A stretch of DNA of 64,000 bases, taken from NCBI RefSeq assembly GCF_019059575.1, contig NW_024881535.1, forward strand, positions 62,001 through 126,000, read 5' to 3'. How positions within the stretch are numbered: position 1 is the stretch's first letter; every line of letters starts with the position of its first letter. This DNA comes from Amphibalanus amphitrite (lineage: Eukaryota; Arthropoda; Thecostraca; Balanomorpha; Balanidae). Of this stretch, positions 1 through 12,158 are shown in pieces. Made by a program: the position numbers and the translations under genes. The notes beneath the pieces are model-generated. The model was not told the origin of the DNA, did no database searches, and saw nothing but the letters and a program-made list of their open reading frames with translations.

Positions 1-3000
1 TCCAAGCACCGCGCCAGCCTCCGCCACCGCGTAGACACTTTCACATTCCGGCTATAGAGCGAATTCCAGCCGTGCGCGCGGCGCGACCATACCCTCCGGC
101 GGCGGGGTCGAATCTAGGCGCCGGCCGATTTTCGGGGTAAGGGTGGGTGGGTTGAGTAAGGCTGCCGGTGGGTAGGTATGTGAGGAATCAGTGGAGGTGA
201 GGGGTGAGGGGGATTACAGTTTTATGGCGGAGACATGACGTTCCTGAAGTGGTTGATAGGGGCGGGAATGTGAGAGGATGGTTGGCCATTAGGGAGAGTG
301 GTTCGGGGGAAGTGAAGGGGTGTGTTGAAATGGAATGAGGGTTTGTTGATTCCTAGAAGAACTGAAAATAGAACAGTGTTTCTAGGTGGCACTAACAGAC
401 ATTCTACAAAACGTGTTTCTTGTGTCACTTCCAATGTCTCAGTTTTTCCCTTGTCAGGCTGTTATAATTAATTATTAAAAGGCGCAGCGTTAGCGGAGTC
501 GAAAAAAATGGAGCCTTGATGGACACCTTATCGTCATAAATTCCTCCCACCGCCGAAATGGAATCTGGCCGCGTGGTTCGGATGAGAGGCGCCTGGTTAA
601 CGCTTGGTTAGTGTGTCCTCGGACAGACTTTATTGCCGAGTGAAAACGCATCGCTAATCAGCTGGTAATCGCACCCGCATTCCTCATGGATTCCTTACTC
701 CACATAGTTGGATTAAAACAGGGATATTGAGTGTTTCAACATGAACATATCAAGCAAAAGATGTGGCATGCTTCAATTTTTTTTTTGGACGCTAGCCCCG
801 TGTCATCACTTGACTGCGTCTGCTCATGATTTATCAACAAATTTTGTACCACAGATTGCATACCAGTATGTATACCACTAATTGCACCCAACCTCGCACC
901 TACACAAATCAAACCCATGATATCGAAACGAGCTGACGCCACGCCTTTCGAATCCTCTCTCAGCCTCCGCTGACCACTTTGGAACACGAATCCCCGGTAT
1001 TCTCACGACTGGGATTTGTCTCACGGGAGCGAATGACCCGTGTCACAGAGCCGGGCTACCGACTGGCCGGCCACTTTCCCGGCTTCTCGAGGCGGAGGCC
1101 ATTGCGGCGCGGTGGTGGCGAGCGGTGGCGCGGTGGAGGCGCCGACTTCGCTTCCCAGGAGCGCACGGCCACGCCCGTTTTACTTTCCCGCGGAGAGGCC
1201 CGCGCCCATGTTGGAGCGAGCGTCACCAGGAAGAGTGGTCAGCGACCGTCATGGTCCTTATAAGATTGGTGTCGATGGACATCTGCTGAATTTTGCTTAT
1301 TTGCATCAGACTTCTTGATTCAAGAGTGAACGCTTTCCCAGCAGTCAGCACAGTCTTGACAGAGCTAATTGGTCTCCAAATCCGTCCCTGCACTTGCGTG
1401 GAACTGAGCGCGTGACTGTGCTTTCCTTCTTTATCAACCCCTACCACCTCTGTCTTCGTAGTTCACAAAGCTCTCCCAGCTCCATCCCGGCCCCATCCAC
1501 CCCTCTAAGCACTTGTAGCGCGCGCTCTGATCTGCCTCACCGGAGGTACTCTCCTGTATCTCGGTCAGCGGGCCGTCTCACTGACCAGGAGCCGGCGGCG
1601 GCGTGTGTGAGCTCTGTGTGACGTCATCACATTCCTTCGCCGCCTGGATGGCAGGCAGACACGGTGTCAGGATGTGAACCGTGTCCGCCTGCATTGCGTA
1701 GATGGGTGTCGGATGAATTGACGAATGAATGAATGAAATGATAACAATTTTTCATGTGCCATATGTCTCATTCTGTCTGACAAAAGTTCCCTAAAATATA
1801 TCGATTCGTGAAACAAATGGTCGGAAATGTATGGAACTCATTCATTCATTGAAAATTTTCTTTCCAACGACTCAGCTTATGTAGATTATCCAACACATAA
1901 TATATCTGTCTCCTAAAATAACATTCCTACCGATTTCTCTGAATACCATCTCTCTTGACATGTTAATCCAAACGTCCAACTCATGTTCACCCATGTATGA
2001 CATGTTTGCTTAGTAATCGCCACCCAACAAACGATGCACAACGTCAAGTGCCTACATAACACCTCCACAATACAGGGTGGGGTGCGCTGGCTACAGCCGA
2101 GCTCCTCACTCGGAAATGAATGGGAGAACGATCGTCCATTGAAGTCTGAGAGGGTCGGGATGCCGCCCTTTACTGTGTTAGACCCATTGTAAGTGAGAGG
2201 AGTAGCCGGCAGAGTTGGTTTGTAATGTGCTAATGATGTTTGAACACACAGTCGATGGTTATTTTTTATCCTAATTAGCACTGGTTAGTTTTGATGCCTA
2301 CATTTCTTTGGCACTTTCCCCTTTATGTTGTTTTTTTCGACCCTGGTCAATATTGCTGTTTTGTTATGCGACAGATAATAATCATCTAACTATGTAGTTC
2401 TAACCCTGTACTTCATCATAACATACGTAAAAGCTCACCTTCTGCCATCACGCACAAACGCATTGCGAGCGTCACACCAATTACTCATAAGGGATGTAGC
2501 GAGACAATATACAGGGTAGGTAGGTACTGCAAATCGTGTACCTCTGCTTAGTTAATTATGACCAGCAACAATCCAAGTGATCATTGATTACTCCCTTAGC
2601 AATTTTAACTTTCCAGTCCCAGTACCTACCTACATTGCTAAAAGCTGACTGTTTCCCACGTGATGCAAGCCGTAAAATAACCAGCAGGTACATTACCAGC
2701 TTTTCTAATGTCTTCATTTGTAGCAATAAATTACCGGTCAGCTTTTACTGCAATTCCTCTTTTCCCCACACATTCATTGAGCATTTGACAGTGTCTCGTA
2801 CTTGTAACATCAGCAGCTTTGGTTAACAAACTAAAGGCATCACAAGCCTTACCGGCCGCTCACGCGACATACTTATCGCTGGTCACGTGGTCATCAAACT
2901 TGTGACGTCATCCAAACTGAAAGTGAAACGGTCCCGATCAGCCAGCGCAGGGTTCGCCGCACGGCTACAAAAGTGACGCAGCCATCAACGGTTTCGCCGC

Positions 3001-3429
3001 GGATTGACTCTCTGTTGTTGATAGTTTGGCTCCTCAAATAAATAATTTGTGGAGTACAGTTTTGTATTCCTAACTGTACAGCTGATGTTAATTGCAATGC
3101 ATGCAAATGAAATTAAGTTGTTTAGAGACAGCATACTATTCGTTTCGGCTGAATATTAAGAACACTTCAATTATGAGACACTTTTGATCAATATTCTACG
3201 AATATAAATCCTTTATACTATACAAAGGTGCAAAACAATTTTTTACGTTCCCAAACATCTTGATCGACATGCTTACTCCACGTCAAAGCTTTGTGAAAAA
3301 TTATTAAAAGTGTTTTTAATTTCTTACAACCATGTCAGACACTCCACTCCACCTCTCCATTCACCGATTCTGTCTGCCACTTCAGTACCACTTCTGGCGG
3401 TCGCCGCGCTCCATAGTGTGTTCCGTCGG
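1..3429. other. Non-coding stretch, no gene seen
   Basis: I see no exon with recognisable protein similarity. Open frames here are short and none has both coding character and splice context. The stretch alternates GC-rich (1080-1250) and AT-rich sequence. A full cAMP-response-element palindrome (TGACGTCA) sits at 1619-1626, just after a GC-rich segment, but no transcript start can be tied to it. Confidence 0.5.
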
Positions 3430-3500
3430 CGCCTCTGACCCTGTCTGACCTCGTCACCCCCGGTGACCCGGCCTGACACCGCGCTGACCCCGCTGACCTT
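3430..3500. repeat. Phased CTGACC/GTGACC motif array
   Basis: TGAC-type pentamers occur at about 3436, 3446, 3464, 3474, 3485 and 3494, with an inverted GTCAC near 3453. Most spacings are 9-11 bp. The bases between motifs are not conserved, so this is either a decayed short minisatellite or a cluster of nuclear-receptor-like half sites. Similar arrays recur near 7.1 kb and 45.2 kb. Confidence 0.5.
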
Positions 3501-5340
3501 TGTTCAGTGGGTCACGACTCCGCGCAGCGCCGCCGCCGCCGGCCGCCGCTGCTACCGGCCGACAGCGCTGTCGTCAATTTAGAAACACGCGGGAGCCCTC
3601 GCGTCGTGCGTTACTTCTGAATTTTGTTGACTGTTTACGATCCAATTTAACGCCTGGAAACTTGAACGGCACCCGGTGTTAACGACACAAACCGTCAAAG
3701 AACCTGTTTAAGACTGTTCACTCGTCGTCAACGCGTGTTGTGGCGTAATTTATCGTAGTTCTTTGTGAAAGGCGACAAGAAAAACGTACAATACGCTCAT
3801 GAGCTGTGGCGGTCGTTTTCAAAAGAAACAAGCCGAGCGTTGACAATGGTTTGAGCGTACAGAGTGACAGAGCGACATGTTTCGTGACATCAAAGAGCCT
3901 CAGATAATGGAGCGATACCGGCGCTCAATGAATGCACGGATCACGTTTCGTGACCACATTAGCATTCAGGTGCGGCCTGACAGCTTCTGTGTGCCCCGTG
4001 GAATAGGCCATTCATACGGCGGGATAAAAGACGGATATTGGTTTTTCGGCCTGACGAGCGTGTGGATGCTTGTAAGAGATAGGTTGGGCTTCTGTAAGGA
4101 CGTTGGTGACATACGTGAAGCGAAAACAATAACGATGCAAGTTTGAAATAGCTCAGAGTAAAAAGTAGCAGAGATTACTAAATGCTGAATGAGTGGAATG
4201 CAACTGTTTGAAGAAATGTGCTTACAGGAGATTCTAGCAAAGGATGTTACCTACTTCTGGAAAACATAATTAGATTTAAGCTCAGGCAGATCCTCAGAAT
4301 TGGTTGCTGCCCCCTCTGAAATGAAATGGGATCGGTTGTTATGGAGACTAATATAGCTGTGAAGGTCAGGCCTCCCACATATAAAACATTTCCCTAAGCG
4401 GTCAGCAGTTTGGTTTACAAAGACAGATTACTGCATTCATTGCACGTGTCTGGGCTTTCATGTAACTGCATGCCAACATAAAACCTCATTACACCCTTGG
4501 CCTGCCCATGGCAGTTTGTAGATGTCAGACGTAAAAACTTTGCTTCAGTAAATATAGTGCAATTACTCGACAATTATCATTAGGAGCGTTGTTCATTCAT
4601 TTAGTTTGCTGGAACTGGCATCAAGTTAAATTGGACTAATGTCTACCTGGTAAGTAGGCTGCGCTGTGAAAGATTAGGTCAGGTCTGTTTTATTTATCTT
4701 TAAACGAGTGAATACTTGAGATAAATGTCAGATGCCTCTCAAATGACAAGACATATGCAAAGAAAGTTTACTAGGCATGCATTGGATATAAAACTTGAAC
4801 GCCATATGGTGAAATTGTATTCATGCTATTTGGTTCCCCTTATTTATAGCTATGCCAATTGACCCTTACATGCCTACCACCGAGAGGCCACGCTTCACTG
4901 AACTGAACAGTCCATTGTACTTTATTTTAATCCTAGCTTTCGTACCTAGTGGAGCATACAATAAATTGCTGGTGGCCAGTGACCGGTGTCGGATTATGGA
5001 CAGCTCCGCCTTTGCACGTGCTACTTCCTACCGACAATCTGTCACCGAAATACCGTATTTAGCGTTGCGACACACCTTTTTCCGGCGGCTTTCCATTAAT
5101 GGAGTCTCGGTGAAACGGTGGGCACAGAAGTCACAGATGTTTTAGCTCCATGTCTCTGGCGCTTTAGGACTAGCTGGTTGGTTGTGTCGGAAGGAAAAAC
5201 ACGGGTGACTGCATTTGAGCATAAGCGCTAACACCAAACAAAGCGCGGGGTCGAGAGACTGCAACGCAGATAACACAGTAGCACCAGTGACTGCGTCTCA
5301 GCACAGCACGATAACACCAGGTTCACGCTGTTGTGTGAAT

Positions 5341-5341
<1 letters not shown>
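3501..5341. other. Non-coding stretch, no gene seen
   Basis: An 89-codon frame at 3877-4146 (+) has no similarity I recognise and no splice context, so I do not call it a gene. The rest is AT-rich unique-looking sequence with no repeat or RNA gene that I can support. Confidence 0.45.
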
Positions 5342-5424
<83 letters not shown>

Positions 5425-5432
5425 TTTCTCTC
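5342..5432. repeat. (CT)n microsatellite
   Basis: An almost pure run of CT dinucleotides of about 80 bp, ending in an interrupted CT/CTTT tail. Open frames through it on either strand give only alternating Ser-Leu or Arg-Glu and are artefacts. Confidence 0.97.
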
Positions 5433-7095
5433 CTCTGTCCACACCTTTCTTCCTGCCGTTGCAAGCTTTTATTGCATCGCATCATCGACCTCACCACTTA
5501 GCTATCCTTCATTTTTTCTTTCTGACTCCCTCATTTCGCCAGCCAATTATATCAACCAAGTGCAAAAGAAACCTCTCGCGAACGCTGCCCACGCTTGGCT
5601 ATTCATGTAGCCATGGGAATAACTCTGCGTTTTTATCGACCCGAGACAGGTGCATGAACTTGGATCATGGCGAAAGTGAAGCCACATAGTCGCCTCGACT
5701 ATCAATGTGTCTGGTCAGCTATCAAAGCCCACCGCCACCCGGTGTGTCCTGGGAACCAGACGCCCATCACCCCACAGCTGGAGCGGCGCCAAAAGTCGTG
5801 CCCGTGGCTGAATGGAAGTACCGAAACGCTTAGCGCTCGTGCCGTATCAGTGGTAAAACGACGGCGTGACTTTTGGCTTGTGTAGCGATCGGTGGAAGAT
5901 ATATCCGGAGCAGGTTTTTCTGAGGGTAACGTAAGAATTGAAACCGGTGCTGAAGTGTTACAACATACTGCGGTGCCAAGTAGTGAAAGTCAATGTTAAA
6001 GTTATCTTCGTTCCGTATCTAAGAGCGGTAGTCTGGTTTTGCGTGCGGTATTGGTACTCACTGCACTAACTTAAACATAAAATTGAGAACGTACGCCGGC
6101 GGACTTTCAGCAAATCCAACGGCTAGGAATTTTCACTTACAATATTATTGTAACGGAAGTTTCTAAATTACTTTTTTTGTGCTGTTCAATTTGACGCATT
6201 AATATGTCTCAATCCTGGCCTGGTAAGATTTATCACTCGTGCTCTTTGGCATGAACAACGATTATAAATCATATGGCTTTGCTAGATTTCAACGGATACA
6301 CATGTTTGAACAATTTTGCAGTCATGCCGCATCCTTCAATTAGTGATTTGATGAAAGTACTCGCGGCATCATTTATGTGATCAATGATTTGTGCATGATA
6401 AGTAAATTCTGTTGTTCATGGTTTGCTTTCTCTAGTACCTGCCTCATTTACTTTGCTGCAAGACAGACGTGGCACGGAAGACACTAGCGAAAGGCGCGTT
6501 ATGTGAATGCTAAATGTCTTCTGTTTTCACGGCACTTTGTGCCAGCGGTTCTTCGAACAGTGATTATGAAAGCAAGAGTTCGCTTCGACAGAACCGGCAC
6601 TTGATTTGTTTTAGTGTGTGACAATTCTCAGGGTGTCTCCGTATTCCTGGGTATTGCAGACGAAAAACGGGTCATCTGTTGGGCATCACTGAGTGCTGCC
6701 CAGAAAGACCGAGACTGACATATGCGATTAAAACATGAAATACCAATGAAAGTCCATAATACCGCTTGGCACTTTTGTGCTTCGATGTTTAAATACAACA
6801 TCTAGTGAAATACTAGCTAGCTCATTTATGTGCGTGGATGTTTGCTGGCTAATTTCATACGCCTTACAAATTTAAAACTTCCGTCTTTTGCAAAGAAACA
6901 TTATAATTTGGCGTTGTATCCCTATATGATTTCCTCTGAATAATGCTAATATAAACCAAGCAATCCACAGAAAATAGGTAATCAAACCAGAAAATCCTTA
7001 GAAAACCAAAGCCCAGATCCAAGCAGCTAACTCTCGGTAGTTTCGAGTCACTAAGCCCCGAACATCTCTATCCTGCCTCGCCTCGGTAGGCAGCG
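5433..7095. other. Non-coding stretch, nothing recognised
   Basis: Unique, AT-leaning sequence. No exon, RNA gene, terminal inverted repeat or tandem repeat was evident on reading both strands. Confidence 0.4.
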
Positions 7096-7175
7096 ATGTG
7101 ACAGCCCGTGACGGCCGAGTGACGAGCCGTGACGGCGGCGACAGGGACGCGGTGGCGTGACCCGGCGCGTCACGC
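7096..7175. repeat. Phased GTGAC motif array
   Basis: GTGAC starts at about 7098, 7108, 7119, 7129 and 7156, with an inverted GTCAC at about 7168. The first four are 10-11 bp apart, close to one helical turn. It sits in a GC-rich patch. It could be a decayed minisatellite or a set of bZIP-like half sites on one DNA face. Confidence 0.5.
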
Positions 7176-8370
7176 TCCCCTCGTAACGCGGTCACAGTCG
7201 GGCCGGGGTCAAGGACAGGTCTGGGGGCGGACTGCGTGACGGAAACGGGGCCGGCAGAACGCTGCGATTGAGAAAAGTTTGAAACTTTTTTTTTGACATT
7301 ATGTGAAAGGAAAATTGTATTAGCATGGCATTGTGATTGGTTTCAAATCAATTATGATCATTTATCTCCCATGCTGGGTAATTTATGTTTTTTTTCTCTA
7401 AAATAAGTGAATCAGTTGCCACTGGATTGCTCTATCCACTATCCTGGAGTAACCTACTTTGTCGAGATTGATTATCTGTCATGTTCGTTGTTCATTGCCC
7501 ATATGTTGTATTAGGTACTCTGTGGCACATGCGCTAAACGCATATTTTTCTTTCGTGCCCTCAAACGTGTCCTTGTGTCCAAGCGTGTCCAACCCTTCTT
7601 CCATCACCACTACACTCACCGCCACCGACCCGCCACCAAAACCACCGCTGAAGCCGCCACCGTCGGCCGCCGTCCGTCCGTCGATTCTACCGTGTCGCCT
7701 TCGGCAGTTTACAATGGAGAGATCGACAATTTCTCCGGCGCTTGGCGCGCGCTCCTTATACCGCTGGTGCCGCCGGCTGGCGATCCGGTCCGCTCGCTGC
7801 TGACCGTCCCCGTGTGACTGGGTACCGGGAGGTGGACACTGGAGGGGGGGAGGGGGGTGTCGATGCAGTGCAGTGCTCACTCACAGCACGACTCATTTTT
7901 TTTTAATGTAATATTGATGTTGATGGCGACCACACCGGCATTATTGCACAATATTTTCACTTATTAATTGTCATTTCTATTTATTAGAATTTGGCTCAAG
8001 CATACATTTGAATATGCGCCATAGATACTATTGTAACAAAATATGCATACAAGAATATATGCACCACTGTAACGAGACTCTCATCCCTACTCCCCAGCCG
8101 CAGCCCATCATCCCCACCCCATCGATCTCCACACATTGCTGCAGATCCCCCTGACAGCGTCAAACCGTCACCATGACACACCTCTCCCCCGGAAGTGCTC
8201 GCTCCGCGACCGGAAGCTCTCCCACAAAGTGCTCGCGGTGCTCGTTTGGGTCAATTAGCGGGTCAGCGCTGTGCGTAGAGCACAGTGACGCCGCCGGGGA
8301 AACGGGTAATGGGACGCTATTAAAGAGACATAACTGGCTCGCGTGGATCGATGGAGTGATGGGAGAGACG
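7176..8370. other. Non-coding stretch, no gene seen
   Basis: Contains a GC-rich patch at 7610-7810 that is open in several frames on both strands (proline/alanine-rich products). This is the pattern of high-GC non-coding DNA, not of an exon. No other structure was recognised. Confidence 0.4.
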
Positions 8371-8450
8371 GGAGGGAAGGCGGATGCGGAGGCGGAGGCG
8401 GGAGGGAAGGCGGATGCGGAGGTGGAGGCGGAATGCAATGCGGATGCGGC
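8371..8450. repeat. 30-bp G/A-rich minisatellite
   Basis: Two near-identical 30-bp units (8371-8400 and 8401-8430, one base apart) are followed by a partial third. Each is built from GGAGGGAAGGC and GGATGCGGAGG. Length variation between individuals is expected. Confidence 0.85.
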
Positions 8451-10554
8451 GGAGAGCGGAAAAATGATGATCAAGGCATGACCGCACCTGCACATTTGAT
8501 GCCTGTCTGTGATTATTTGAACGCATGAATGCGTAAATAGTAGGCGTGACGTTAATCAAACCAATGTAAAGCTGAAATAAGTTTCCAATCTATCAGCTCT
8601 GCAATATTCAGCTCGGTTTCAATTAGCCATGAAGGTGACAAGCTCTGTTGAGTACTAGCATGACGAGTAGCGCCAGAGGCAATTTCGATACAGCTACTTG
8701 AGGTTGTGGGCAAAGCGATTAGCTAGGTGTATTTTTGGTTGCTTCCACTTACACACTTGAAGATCAGGGGTAATTTTGCGGCTAAAATATTCACCACATG
8801 CGCTGTTAAGCATAGCACTTATGTTGCGATCTAATAACTTCTGGCATGATAGCGCCCGCCGCCCGACATATAAAATTAGATGGCATTCTCAGAAACGTCG
8901 GGAAAATACAGAGAATCAGATGGAAGCGAAGAATAATGACATCAGTGAATCAGTTGAAGGAACAGTCGTAAAGAATGAGACGGCTGTCACGACAAGATTA
9001 CGCCCGATTTATTTACGTCGGCCACATGGGAAGTCGAGTATATGTGAGAAATGTCGGCGATCTTATCAGTAGAGAACATGTTGAGCTAGGTCGCCAACAT
9101 CCACCTGTTGTAGTATAAACCATGGTGAAATCAGATTTTATTCATCGAGCGCTCTTATCAGACCTAGCCCACCGTATCAGATTGGCTTGATTAGCGCAGT
9201 CCCACTTGCACGAACACGTGTGCAGGCGGACGTGGGTCTCATGATTTGCAAAATATGACAGCTAATCTTGCATTCTGCAAAAGCAGTGTCAGGAAGAGCC
9301 AAGCATTCACATTATGCAGCCAAACGTTTTTGCAATCATGAATAAAACAAAATCATCAACTGTAGCCTAAGATGAGTTGCAGCGCGCATTATAATGCGTG
9401 AAATTCTAGGGAAAGCGGCGATTTTGAGTCCACCACTGCACGTGCAGCTGCGTGGCCGTACCCCTGCGTCCCGTCACCCTCAGATAATCCAGCTAACAGG
9501 CGCCTGCCTCTGACCGTTACAGTTCAGTTACCACGCCGGTACCTGGCGACGCCACCTACAATTACCAATAGAAACTGCGTCCCTAATTGAATGCATGAGT
9601 AATAATCAGCCCCACGCCTGCCCGGTCAGTCAGCGCGACGGATGAAATCCAGCAATGGAGGAGTTGAAATGGGGCACGGTTCTTTGGTCGCCTTTCTTCT
9701 CGGATTATCACGGATAGCAGCTGGACATCACCGAAAGTACTGCATCTGGCATACAACAACCTCATCCTGGCCTTCGTCCTGCATTAGGTGGTTACTCTTT
9801 TTTTTTTCTCTGTACGCCACTCGTTAATTGCGAGCCGTTCAAGTCTTGTGAGAAGGTATCGCTAGTATGACTAACTAGGGAAGAAGCATTCCCAGCACCA
9901 GCCAGCGAAAGGTTATCAGGTGCTCAAACCCAGATCATGCTCAGGCTCTGAGTCTCTTCTGCGGACTACGGGTCATAGTTTCACCTTATAATCCAACACT
10001 TCGTTCTCTTTGCATTCTCTAGATTAGCATGTTGCAATGCTGCTATATGAACACCGGACAATATTTATTGCAGAAACTAATAACATTGGACTCTGTGACC
10101 ATTGAATAGTTTTGATAATACAACTGTACATTGACCTGAAAACCAAGTAAGGAACGGGTGGTCAGCCAAGCATAATATTCCCATCTGCCACACTGAATAA
10201 CAAATCACCCAAAGCGACGACAATTATTCACAAAGTCCAACGAAAAAAAAAATACAGAGTCGGCAAGCGTGAGCATCATTACACCAATAGCTAAGTTCTA
10301 CAGCCTTTACGATGGCTCATCAGCACCAATTTGCGTCATTTGAAGGGCCCGCAGCTTACAGTGTACCAGACGCGCGTCTGTTGAGCTAGTCGTGCAAGAT
10401 GCATACCTAATCCGTGCAGAGAAACTCACCGACCAAACGAGCACCGTTGGTGTTCAAACGCGCCGAATGACCGGCCATTAGTTGAGCAGTCAAAGGAGCG
10501 CCGAACGAGGGGACATTCCACGGGTGTAGCCATGCTGAGGGGCTGGGAGATACT
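8451..10554. other. Non-coding stretch, nothing recognised
   Basis: Unique-looking sequence with no exon, RNA gene or repeat that I can support. Short open frames such as 8776-9072 (+) show no known motif. Confidence 0.4.
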
Positions 10555-10790
10555 ACGACTTATGTCACGATCATATCACGGTGAGGGTCGAAATCATGAT
10601 ACAGTTCATGTCACGATCGCTGATAATGTCAAAGAAAATATTATAATATTATAATTGAAAATGCAGCGGTATCGCTACGTGAACCTCATGGCAAGTACCG
10701 TGATAATGTTATGTCTAATGTCACGACGAGTGCCATGTCCCACAATTGTTAACCATGACGCGCAAATGTCACGACATACCGTCGCAATCA
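10555..10790. repeat. Dispersed ATGTCACGA repeat
   Basis: ATGTCACGA or close variants occur around 10562, 10608, 10717 and 10765, with degenerate copies between (for example near 10624 and 10735). Spacing is irregular, so this is a decayed minisatellite or a clustered motif, not a clean array. Confidence 0.4.
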
Positions 10791-10920
10791 TTCCACGAAA
10801 ATACCATTTAGAGCGTCCCACCCAATTACGGAACGGGAAGATCCACAGCAACTGGGTAGAAACATACCTCAACAAATTTTCTGAAGATCACCCATAGTCA
10901 CTACTAACCCAATCTCGCCC

Positions 10921-10927
10921 GTCTCTC

Positions 10928-11001
<74 letters not shown>
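10921..11001. repeat. (TC)n microsatellite
   Basis: A nearly pure TC run of about 75 bp. Long frames reading through it on the - strand are repeat artefacts. Confidence 0.97.
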
Positions 11002-11002
<1 letters not shown>

Positions 11003-12150
11003 CCTGTGGTCGGCTGACGAAGCCATCTGGGTCGGTCGAGCCCCGCCCCAGGCGCCACTTCCGGTGACCTCTGACCGGAGCGGTCGACACGCCCGGCCAC
11101 CGGAAACCGAGACGGATCCTAGCTGCCGATCGGACCCAGCCAGGCGAATGGGGAGGAGGCGGCAGTGGTAGCGACGGCTGGCTAAGTTTGGCAGCGGTGG
11201 TGGCGGCGGCGTTGGCAGCGGAGGTATACCTCTGGTATGGCAGCGGCGGCGGTGACGGCAGTAAAAACAGGAGCAGGCAAACGAGGCGTTTGATGGCTCG
11301 GATGTGGCCGCAATGTTGCAAAGTCGAGTAGATGATGCGGAGGTTGCGGTGAATACGAATAGGATTGCGATTTCTACAGGGGCAATGAAGAGCTTTGGGG
11401 GCGGTGGTGGGCTTATGAAGTCGTCGACCGAGAAACAAAGAAGGAAATAGAAGAAGAAATCAATGGCAATTTTATTCCGCAGACCACAACCGGAAGCGGA
11501 AGAGGCTGTAGTTAACAGACAACAGAGTCAGTAAGAATAAAATCGTAGTTACAACTGCCTGGCTGTAAACGCGAGGAACGGGGCCACGCCGCTTGGGTGT
11601 TGACTTCATGAAACTGCAGTCAAAACTTGCGGCTGGTACACTGCAGTGACGGGTCCCGTGCTGATGGTGGCACAGCGGGTGGGTGGGAAAAATGTCAGTC
11701 CGGCGCTACAGCAGCGGTGCTAGTGATGAACCCTTGGTCACCCCTAGGTCAGGGTTCGGCCGCTATAAAAACTGCCTGGCAGGTCATAAATTTTGAGCGA
11801 GACATTATGGGTCACAATAGTAGTTATTTTCGCTTACTTGCCTCTTTCCTCTGAACGCCATACCTACTTTCGTATTGAGTATATTATGAGAGAATAAAAA
11901 ATGAGACATTGTCCGATCTGATTACTTTATTTTATACCTACACCTAAGCTGACTTTCGTTATAATGAAATATAAATTTATCAATAGAGTCCAGTTTCCTG
12001 AACCACGTGTTACCTTTCAAGATTAATAGCATCGATGGCTTCTAAACTACCACAATGTTCGGTCTGTTCGATCTTTGCAAAACCTAGTTTTCCAGACATT
12101 ATCAAGGCGACGAAGCATAAACCTCGTCAAAGTATGCGCTAAAGACCAGT
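11002..12150. other. Non-coding stretch with GGC-rich patch
   Basis: At 11155-11260 the sequence is dense in GGC/GGT trinucleotides (imperfect triplet repeat). No exon or RNA gene was recognised in the remainder. Confidence 0.4.
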
Positions 12151-12158
12151 GTTAGACT

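Noticed and set aside
5228-5689. Long frames through CT/GA repeats (also near 10.9, 30.8 and 38.7 kb)
   Set aside because: Ser-Leu or Arg-Glu alternation simply reflects the dinucleotide repeat.
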